From Trueperaceae bacterium (GTDB taxonomy: Bacteria > Deinococcota > Deinococci > Deinococcales > Trueperaceae): a stretch of DNA of 10,731 nt. Location: assembly GCA_007130445.1 (NCBI GenBank), contig SLSM01000071.1, positions 1 through 10,731 on the forward strand, in the 5' to 3' direction. Position 1 is the stretch's first letter. Every line of letters begins with the position of its first letter. The position numbers were made by a program, and so were the translations under genes. A model generated the notes under the pieces. That model had not been told where the DNA came from. It did not search any database and was given only the letters and a program-made list of their open reading frames with translations. Positions 5,605-10,731 of the stretch are shown in pieces.

Positions 5605-6467
5605 GGCGTGGTCGGGCGCGGTCCTCCGGGAACGAGCGCACGCACCAGCGCCTCCGGATCCATGACGCTCGCGAGCGTGGTGACCTCGATGCGATCCGCG
5701 GCGAGGGCCCGCGCTCGCCGCGCCCACCAGCCGTCGGCCATGCCGGCGCCGTCCACCACCAGCCGGACCGCCTCGACGTCGGCCCGTCGGGCGAAGCGAC
5801 GCACCGCTCCGAGCACCTCGGCGTCGACGTCGTTCAGGTCGGTGCGCCAGCGGCGCCCTTCCGCTCGCAGGTCGGCCGGGTCGAGCTGGTGCTGCCCGAC
5901 GAGCACCTCGCCAGGCCGCGTCAGGGCAGGGACCAGGCGAGGCTGACACCACCAGGGCGCTCCGGCGAGCGCGACGCGGCGGCCAGCGGCGGCGGGCGGC
6001 GTGGCACCCGTGGGCCGCCACGGCCGCAGGGCATCCGAGCGATGCTGCGCCCACGCCCGCCGGACCTTGCCGGCGTCGGGTTGCAGACGCAAGAGCAGGG
6101 GGATGACGTCGTGCTCGACCTCGAGACCCGTCTCGACCGGAACGGTGACCAGGCCCGGCGCGGCCGGCTCGGCGCGCGCGAGGACGCCGGCAAGATCGGC
6201 CACCCACGGGTCCTGCGAACTCCCGGGCCCGCCGACACCCTCCGGCAGGATCCGCGGCACCACGACCAGGTCGACCTGGTCGAGGGAGCGCAGCGTGGCG
6301 CGCGCGAGCCAACCCAACAGGCCATCGCTGGGGTCCAGCGTCTCCCCCGCCTCCACCACGGCGTCTGCCTCGGGCAGCACCACGTCGACACCGACGGACG
6401 ACAGCAGCTGTTGCCAGAACGGTCCATAGCGGTCCCACGAGATGGTGCTCAAGAAGCCGACGCGCAC
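5601..6467 (-). CDS. Degenerate acyl-CoA dehydratase activase-related (DUF2229-like) protein
   Basis: The 288-residue soluble protein is not identified with certainty. Its start, MRVGFLSTISWDRYGPFWQQLLSSVGVDVVLPE (residues 1-33), and the following VDLVVVPRI (65-73) resemble in order and spacing the DUF2229 domain of proteins related to 2-hydroxyacyl-CoA dehydratase activators, which begin with RIGIPRALLYYxxYPFW-like sequence. A second Rossmann-like half starts at RRVALAGAPWW (163-173). The end, VRLVVDGAGMADGWWARRARAL...TLASVMDPEALVRAL (235-278), recalls the C-terminal part of the family. The conserved ExCxPxK cysteine segment is missing (GETLDPSDGLLGW, 41-53) and only one cysteine remains (C174), so a [4Fe-4S] role is unlikely. 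The GTG start is 6 bases after the helicase stop. The family link is from memory of the motif pattern and is moderate; the gene itself is well supported. Confidence 0.6.
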   Translation of the reverse strand: MRVGFLSTISWDRYGPFWQQLLSSVGVDVVLPEADAVVEAGETLDPSDGLLGWLARATLRSLDQVDLVVVPRILPEGVGGPGSSQDPWVADLAGVLARAEPAAPGLVTVPVETGLEVEHDVIPLLLRLQPDAGKVRRAWAQHRSDALRPWRPTGATPPAAAGRRVALAGAPWWCQPRLVPALTRPGEVLVGQHQLDPADLRAEGRRWRTDLNDVDAEVLGAVRRFARRADVEAVRLVVDGAGMADGWWARRARALAADRIEVTTLASVMDPEALVRALVPGGPRPTTP

Positions 6468-6473
6468 GGATCG

Positions 6474-8783
6474 TCAGTCTAGCACCGCCGCCGCGCTCCG
6501 CGACGCGTCTGCCCACGCGCGACCGAGCGTCAGCGCGGCGGCCTTGTCGAGGAACTGGTTGCCATTGCCGCACTTGGGCGAGAGCACGCAGCGCGGGCAG
6601 CCCGCGGCGCACGGGCAGCGCGACAGCAGTTCGAGGGCACTCGCCAGCCAGGCGTCGAACACGGCGGCCCCGGCGCGGGCGTAGCCGACGCCGCCGGGAT
6701 GACCGTCGTAGACGAACACGGTCGCGCGCCCGTCGGGCGGATAGCTCGGGTACGACACGCCGCCGACGTCGGCGCGCTCGCACAGGACGAACGCGGGGAG
6801 CAGGCCGATCAGCGTGTGCTCGAGCGCGTGCATGGCTGCGCCCAGCACGCCCGGCGCGACCGTCTCGGCGACCTCGTCGACCACGAACCACAGCGCCTGC
6901 GTGTCGTACGACACCTCGGGGAGGTCGAGCGGCCGCTCGTCGAGGACGCCGCGCTGCCGGAAGCGGCGACGCACGTAGCCGGTCACCACGGTGCGCACGC
7001 GCACCCGCCCCATCGTCACACCCGGCGGCGGCCTGAGCACCACCTCGTCGTCGCCACCATGCCGACCCCCACGCCGTCCGTCGGGCCAGACCTCGAGCAC
7101 CTCGACGTCGGTCTCCGAGCGTGCCTGGGTGTAGTAGTCCTCGATGTGCGGCAGCAAGAGCGCCTCACCGCGCTCCAGGTCGAGCCGAGCGGACACGTAG
7201 GCCTCGCCCTGGTGGAGGTAGACCGCGCCGGGGTGGAGTTCGCGGAGCGCCTCCGCGCCGTCCACCATGCCCAGCGTCCGACCGTCGACGTCGCGCAAGC
7301 GGACGCGCCCGGGCCCGAGCCCACCGCGCACGCGCACCGCCCGGTGCGGGTAGCGGCGCGTGCTGACCCAGCGCTCCGCGCCGTCGCGCAGCAGCCCCGG
7401 GACCGTCGCCAGGTCGAGCCACGGCGCGACCACGCGTTCGTCCTGCGCGAGCGGCGACTCGGCGGCCGCACAGCGCACGTGGAGCGGGTGGAGCTCGTCG
7501 TTCCACGGGTCGGCGATCGCGTCCTCGGGCTGCCCGTCGAGGAGCCTGTCGGGGTTGAGCAGGTAGAACTCGTCCAACGGGTCGGGCCCGGGGATCCACA
7601 GCGTCAGGCTGCGGGCCTCGCCGCGGCCCGCCCGACCGGAGCGCTGCCAGAAGGCCGCCTGCGAGCCCGGGTACCCGACCAGCACCACGGCGTCGACGCC
7701 GCCGACGTCGACCCCGAGCTCGAGCGCGCTGGTGGCGACCAGCAGGCGCACGTCGCCGTCACGGAACCCCGCCGCGATGCGCTCGCGATCCTCCGCCGTG
7801 TAACCGCCTCGGTAGCTCAGGATCGCCGCCTGCAGCGCGGGCGGCGCCAGCTGGACCGCGTAGCGGCGCACCAGCTCGGCGCCTCGCCGCGTGTTGCTGA
7901 ACACCAGCGTCTTGACGCCCGCCTGCGCCAGCGCGACGCCGAGCTCGGCGGCCTCGATCGCGGCGCTGCGCCGCCGAGACGCGTCGCCGGGGAGGTCGGC
8001 CGGACGCCACACCACCACCTCACGCGGCCCGCGTGGCGCGTCGTCCTCGACGAACGCCAGCGCCGGCCGGCCGCAGAGCCGCGTCAGGTGCGCGGCGGGG
8101 TTCCCGATCGTCGCCGACGTGGCGATCACCTGCGGCGCCCCGCCGTGCAGCTCGGCGAGCCGGAGCGCACGGCGCACCACGTTCGCGACGTGCACCCCGA
8201 GGACGCCGCGGAAGGCGTGCACCTCGTCGAGCACCAACCAGCGCAGCGACGACAGGAAGCCGTGCCACGCGTCGTGGAACGGCAAGAGGCCGTAATGGAG
8301 CATGTCCGGGTTGGTGATGATCACGCGCGCGCCCTGGCGCGCAGCCCGGCGCGCGTCTGGTGGCGTGTCGCCGTCGTATCGGACGATCGCGTCCGCAGCG
8401 AGGCCGAGCCTCGCCGCCGCTGCGCGCCAGCGCACCAGTTGGTCGGCCGCCAGGGCCTTCGTGGGCATCACGGCGAGGGTGGTGCCGCCCTCACGCAGCG
8501 CGTGCAACGCGGGGACCTGGTAGATCAGCGACTTGCCCGACGCCGTGCCCGTCGCGACCACCACGTCGCTCCCCGCCGTGAGCGCGCGCAGGGCCGCCGC
8601 CTGGTGTCCGTACGGCTGCACGCCGAGGCGCTCGAGCAGCGCGTCCCACGGGGGGCCTGCGTCGCCGTGCCGGGCACGCCGGGGCGGCAGGAAGGCGTGG
8701 GCGCGCACCTGCGCGTGCCCGGCGCCGACGCCGGCCAGCCAGGCGTGAAACGACTCGCTCTCGGCCAGCACACCGTCCTTCAC
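6474..8783 (-). CDS. mrfA: DEAD/DEAH-box SF2 helicase, MrfA (YprA)/SftH type, with C-terminal zinc domain
   Basis: ATP-dependent 3'-5' DNA helicase family; Bacillus MrfA works with the nuclease MrfB in mitomycin C lesion repair, and mycobacterial SftH is a homologue. The 769 residues show a Q-like PYGHQAAAL segment (57-65), Walker A ATGTASGKS (77-85), Walker B LVLDEVHAF (183-191, DEVH box), SATIGNP (223-229), motif V LVATSALELGVDVGG (348-362) and motif VI QRSGRAGR (380-387). The C-terminal DUF1998-like region (about 645-740) ends in a cysteine cluster C723-x-C725-x3-C729-x2-C732-x5-C738 followed by GNGN, typical of this subfamily and thought to bind zinc. All motifs are intact. The GTG at 8783 lies 6 bases after a TAGCCT box (leaderless style). 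It heads a three-gene operon; no MrfB-like nuclease is seen within the window. Confidence 0.93.
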   Translation of the reverse strand: MKDGVLAESESFHAWLAGVGAGHAQVRAHAFLPPRRARHGDAGPPWDALLERLGVQPYGHQAAALRALTAGSDVVVATGTASGKSLIYQVPALHALREGGTTLAVMPTKALAADQLVRWRAAAARLGLAADAIVRYDGDTPPDARRAARQGARVIITNPDMLHYGLLPFHDAWHGFLSSLRWLVLDEVHAFRGVLGVHVANVVRRALRLAELHGGAPQVIATSATIGNPAAHLTRLCGRPALAFVEDDAPRGPREVVVWRPADLPGDASRRRSAAIEAAELGVALAQAGVKTLVFSNTRRGAELVRRYAVQLAPPALQAAILSYRGGYTAEDRERIAAGFRDGDVRLLVATSALELGVDVGGVDAVVLVGYPGSQAAFWQRSGRAGRGEARSLTLWIPGPDPLDEFYLLNPDRLLDGQPEDAIADPWNDELHPLHVRCAAAESPLAQDERVVAPWLDLATVPGLLRDGAERWVSTRRYPHRAVRVRGGLGPGRVRLRDVDGRTLGMVDGAEALRELHPGAVYLHQGEAYVSARLDLERGEALLLPHIEDYYTQARSETDVEVLEVWPDGRRGGRHGGDDEVVLRPPPGVTMGRVRVRTVVTGYVRRRFRQRGVLDERPLDLPEVSYDTQALWFVVDEVAETVAPGVLGAAMHALEHTLIGLLPAFVLCERADVGGVSYPSYPPDGRATVFVYDGHPGGVGYARAGAAVFDAWLASALELLSRCPCAAGCPRCVLSPKCGNGNQFLDKAAALTLGRAWADASRSAAAVLD

Positions 8784-8789
8784 CCGCAG

Positions 8790-8795
8790 AGGCTA
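8790..8795 (-). promoter_or_regulatory. Candidate -10 box for the helicase operon, leaderless
   Basis: On the minus strand, plus bases 8795-8790 read TAGCCT, followed by CTGCGG and then the GTG start at 8783. The 6-base gap puts the predicted transcription start on or next to the start codon. There is no Shine-Dalgarno upstream of the GTG, which agrees with a leaderless mRNA. The 9-mer GGTAGCCTC here recurs upstream of sqdB (10089-10097). No clear -35; that position falls in the palindrome at 8806-8820. Confidence 0.5.
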
Positions 8796-8805
8796 CCGCG
8801 TCACG

Positions 8806-8820
8806 AGCAGGACGCCTGCT
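8806..8820. promoter_or_regulatory. Palindrome in the divergent promoter region, possible operator
   Basis: AGCAGG-ACG-CCTGCT is a perfect inverted repeat of two 6-base arms around 3 bases. It sits in the 52-base gap between the divergent helicase and glycosyltransferase starts. It covers the -35 position of the helicase promoter and overlaps the extended -10 of the glycosyltransferase promoter (8817-8825), a place where a dimeric regulator could affect both. The symmetry is seen directly; regulation is inference. Confidence 0.35.
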
Positions 8821-8825
8821 AGACT
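8817..8825 (+). promoter_or_regulatory. Candidate extended -10 for the glycosyltransferase
   Basis: TGCTAGACT has the TGn extension plus TAGACT (8820-8825), ending 10 bases before the ATG at 8836. The transcript would carry only a few untranslated bases. No Shine-Dalgarno precedes the ATG. No -35 match is seen at normal spacing. Its TGC is part of the right arm of the 8806-8820 palindrome. Confidence 0.45.
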
Positions 8826-8835
8826 CGCGGCGCAC

Positions 8836-10041
8836 ATGGCCGTCATCGTGTTCGTCGTCGCCCTCGCCTACGCCGCCATCGCCGCGGCCCTGGCGCTGGC
8901 GCTGCGTCGGCCGGACCCGCCCGCGCCCCCGTCGAGCGGCGAATGGCCGGACGTGGACGTGGTGCTGCCGGCCCGCAACGAGGCCGAGCGGCTGCCGGTC
9001 GGCTTGGCCGCACTCGCGGCGCAGGACTACCCCGGCCGCTTCCGCGTGTGGGTGGTCGACGATCGATCCGAGGACGCGACGCCCGAGATCGTCCGCCGCA
9101 TGACCGAGGTGGACGAGCGCTTCGCACTGGTCAGCGTCGCCGTGCCGTCGCGTCGCATGGCACCGAAGGTGCACGCCGTGGCGCGCGGCGTGGCCGCTGG
9201 AACGGCGGCGTGGGTCGCGACCACGGACGCGGACTGCGTCCATCCGCCCGGCTGGTTGAGGTCGATGCTCAGTTCCGCCCGACCCAGCGACGTCCTGGTC
9301 GCCGGGTACGTCGAGACCGCCCGCCCCGGCGCCGCCAGACGCCTGCTGGGGTACGTCGAGGCGCTGGATTGGGCATCGCTGATGCTGACCAACCGGGCGC
9401 TGGTCACCTCGGGACGCTCCGTCGCCAGTTCGGCCAACAACCAGGCGTACCGACGCGACGCCTTCGAGCGAGCCGGCGGCTTCGGCGTCACCGGTCGGGC
9501 GCCGTCGGGCGACGAGGACCTGCTCGCGCAACGCCTGGGGGCGTTGCCTGGTGCGACGGTGGCGTTCGCCGACGCACCAGAGGCGCGCGTGCTCACGACG
9601 CCGACCGGGTCATGGGCGGCGTTCTTGCACCAGCGCCGGCGCTGGGTCTCGCGCTACCACCACCCGCAGCACTACCGGCCAGACTTCCTGGCGGGCATCG
9701 TGCTGCTCGGCGTCCACAGCACCACGCTGGCGCTGGCCACGCTGAGCGCGCCCTGGTGGAGCGGCGGACAGCTGTGGTTACTCGCGGCCTGGGCGTCGGT
9801 CCTGGTCGTCGTCGTACCGGGCATGCACGTCGGCCTCGCGCGGCTCGGCCGCCGCGACCTGATGGGCTGGCCCGTGCTCGCGTGGGCGCTGCTCCACCCG
9901 TTCTTCATCGCCGCGGTATCGGTGTGGTCGTTCGTGCGTCCGGGATCGTGGCGCGCCGGGGCGGGCGGCTATCGGCGGCGCTGGTGGCGCGCGTGGTGGT
10001 GGCGCGCCCGAAGGCGCCGCGCGCGGCCCTCCACGCGCTGA
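8836..10041 (+). CDS. Membrane-bound family 2 glycosyltransferase
   Basis: The 401-residue GT2-type (GT-A fold) enzyme is expected to transfer a sugar from a nucleotide-sugar on the cytoplasmic face of the membrane. It has one N-terminal helix (about 2-23), then the catalytic domain with VDVVLPARNEAERL (40-53), DD at 75-76, the metal-binding DAD (131-133), the acceptor-side GDEDLL (225-230) and QRRRW (266-270), together the D,D,(E)D,Q-x-x-R-W set. Two or three membrane helices follow (about 284-302, 312-334, 345-366). The overall plan resembles HpnB/CrtQ-like and other membrane GT2 enzymes; the substrate is unknown. sqdB follows after 128 bases, making a glycolipid product plausible but unproven. 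The last 23 residues are remarkable: 11 Arg and 5 Trp, encoded partly by an 11-base direct repeat (9982-10007). Confidence 0.88.
   Translation: MAVIVFVVALAYAAIAAALALALRRPDPPAPPSSGEWPDVDVVLPARNEAERLPVGLAALAAQDYPGRFRVWVVDDRSEDATPEIVRRMTEVDERFALVSVAVPSRRMAPKVHAVARGVAAGTAAWVATTDADCVHPPGWLRSMLSSARPSDVLVAGYVETARPGAARRLLGYVEALDWASLMLTNRALVTSGRSVASSANNQAYRRDAFERAGGFGVTGRAPSGDEDLLAQRLGALPGATVAFADAPEARVLTTPTGSWAAFLHQRRRWVSRYHHPQHYRPDFLAGIVLLGVHSTTLALATLSAPWWSGGQLWLLAAWASVLVVVVPGMHVGLARLGRRDLMGWPVLAWALLHPFFIAAVSVWSFVRPGSWRAGAGGYRRRWWRAWWWRARRRRARPSTR
9982..10007 (+). repeat. In-frame 11-base direct repeat encoding the Trp/Arg tail
   Basis: TGGTGGCGCGC occurs at 9982-9992 and 9997-10007, a period of 15 bases or five codons, so the reading frame is kept. 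It encodes W-W-R-A followed by W-W-W-R-A in the C-terminal tail of the glycosyltransferase. It looks like a small tandem duplication in a GC-rich tract. Confidence 0.6.
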
Positions 10042-10090
10042 TGCTGCAACGCCGTCGCGCGCTGCCGACAGCGTCGTGACGCACCGGTGG

Positions 10091-10096
10091 TAGCCT
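10091..10096 (+). promoter_or_regulatory. Candidate -10 box upstream of sqdB
   Basis: TAGCCT lies within the 128-base gap before sqdB and shares the 9-mer GGTAGCCTC with the helicase promoter. It would give a leader of about 65-70 nt ending in a strong Shine-Dalgarno (GAGGAGG, 10155-10161). Two copies of TCGTGAC, at 10074-10080 and 10096-10102, flank it exactly 22 bases apart. No good -35 is present (CCGACA at 10065-10070 is 20 bases away). Candidate only. Confidence 0.3.
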
Positions 10097-10119
10097 CGTG
10101 ACAGCGCGGCGGCCGCGAT

Positions 10120-10140
10120 CCGCGGACGCCCCCGCGGGCG
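10120..10140 (+). other. GC-rich inverted repeats in the sqdB leader
   Basis: CCGCGG at 10120-10125 and 10132-10137 can pair across a 6-nt loop; alternatively CGCCC (10127-10131) can pair with GGGCG (10136-10140). The two structures are mutually exclusive and lie about 15 bases before the sqdB Shine-Dalgarno. In such GC-rich DNA this may be chance. Confidence 0.2.
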
Positions 10141-10169
10141 CACGCCGGCCTCAAGAGGAGGCGCTTGAC

Positions 10170-10731
10170 ATGAAAGTGTTCGTCTTGGGTGGTGACGGCT
10201 TCTGCGGCTGGCCCACCGCGTTGCACTTGTCCGACCTGGGCCATGAGGTCGTGATCGTCGACGACCTGTCCCGTCGCGCGATCGAGCACGAGCTCGAGGC
10301 CTACTCGCTCACGCCCATCACGCCGCTCGGAACGCGCTTGCGCGTATGGCACGAACTCGGTGGGCACGAGATCCGCTTCGAGCGCCTGGACGTCGCGCGC
10401 GAGTACGAGCGGCTGCTGGCGCTGATCGAGGGCGAGCGGCCCGACGCGATCGTGCACTTCGCGGAGCAGCGCGCGGCGCCGTACTCGATGAAATCGAGCC
10501 GCCACAAGCGCTACACCGTCGACAACAACCTCAACGCCACGCACAACGTGCTCGCGGCGATCGTCGAGAGCGGCCTCGACGTGCACCTCGCGCACCTGGG
10601 CACGATGGGTGTGTACGGCTACGGCACCGCCGGCATGAAGATCCCCGAGGGCTACCTGCCGGTCGAGGTCGTGACCGACGACGGCACGCGCGTCCGGCAG
10701 GAGATCCTCTACCCCACCAACCCCGGCTCGA
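10170..10731 (+). CDS. sqdB: UDP-sulfoquinovose synthase (SQD1/SqdB family), cut by the window end
   Basis: NAD-dependent short-chain dehydrogenase/reductase family enzyme that makes UDP-sulfoquinovose from UDP-glucose and sulfite, for the sulfolipid SQDG or sulfoquinovosylated glycans. The first 187 codons are open to the window edge. They show the Rossmann glycine motif VLGGDGFCGWPTALHLSDLGHEV (5-27) with the family's GWP, then SLTPI, the diagnostic HFAEQRAAPYSM, VDNNLNATHNVL, GTMGVYGYG (the Thr of GTMG aligns with a catalytic Thr of SQD1) and LYPTNPGS, after which the catalytic Tyr-x3-Lys would follow outside the window. The HFxEQRxAPYSM stretch separates this family from ordinary sugar epimerases. 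The start is fixed by GAGGAGG at 10155-10161, 8 bases before the ATG. The 3' half, roughly 200 residues, is missing from view. Confidence 0.9.
   Translation, partial: MKVFVLGGDGFCGWPTALHLSDLGHEVVIVDDLSRRAIEHELEAYSLTPITPLGTRLRVWHELGGHEIRFERLDVAREYERLLALIEGERPDAIVHFAEQRAAPYSMKSSRHKRYTVDNNLNATHNVLAAIVESGLDVHLAHLGTMGVYGYGTAGMKIPEGYLPVEVVTDDGTRVRQEILYPTNPGS

Noticed and set aside
5284..6891. A 535-codon minus-strand frame ending at the membrane protein
   Set aside because: Only its last 106 codons look like a protein (four membrane helices). The rest is Arg/Gly/Ala-rich and overlaps the activase-like gene and the helicase in another frame; the ATGA overlap at 5601-5604 gives the real start.
6699..8822. 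A 707-codon open frame on the plus strand opposite the helicase
   Set aside because: It is antisense to a helicase with every SF2 motif intact, its product is a His/Arg/Ala-rich low-complexity sequence, and long antisense frames are expected in such GC-rich DNA.

Overview
The window is GC-rich throughout (by eye about 70%), densely coded, and has short intergenic gaps. No mobile element, CRISPR array or rRNA is visible. A TatA/TatC pair, a chorismate mutase-DAHP synthase fusion, an SftH/MrfA-type helicase and several start codons placed only a few bases after a TAnnnT box (leaderless style) fit a high-GC bacterium, most likely a deep-branching actinobacterium. That assignment is inference from style, not a phylogenetic result.

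Layout. Bases 18-93 carry a minus-strand tRNA-Thr(TGT), with a strong -35/-10 promoter upstream at 166-195. A plus-strand run follows: tatA (323-649) and tatC (686-1447) for twin-arginine protein export; aroF (1548-2654), the first step of aromatic amino acid synthesis with a fused chorismate mutase; a 329-residue protein with four predicted [4Fe-4S] clusters (2664-3653); an 80-residue winged-helix-like protein (3707-3949); and a glutaryl-CoA dehydrogenase (3987-5189). Perfect hairpins lie after the iron-sulfur gene and after gcdH.

A minus-strand operon converges on gcdH. It starts at 8783 with an MrfA/SftH-type SF2 helicase (6474-8783), continues 6 bases later with a protein that looks like a cysteine-poor, degenerate relative of acyl-CoA dehydratase activase-related proteins (5601-6467), and ends with a four-helix membrane protein (5284-5604) whose ATG overlaps the previous stop. 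Divergently from 8836, a membrane GT2 glycosyltransferase (8836-10041) is followed by sqdB (10170 to the window end, incomplete), the UDP-sulfoquinovose synthase of sulfolipid synthesis.

The most noteworthy points are the helicase/activase-like/membrane-protein operon, the sulfolipid-type sugar gene beside an unusual GT2 enzyme with a Trp/Arg-rich tail, the mismatch between the best Shine-Dalgarno sequence and the aroF start (with an overlapping 25-codon reading frame), and a recurrent TAnnCT box upstream of seven transcription units. No stretch over 300 bases lacks a gene: the largest gap is 94-322, which holds the tRNA and tatA promoters.
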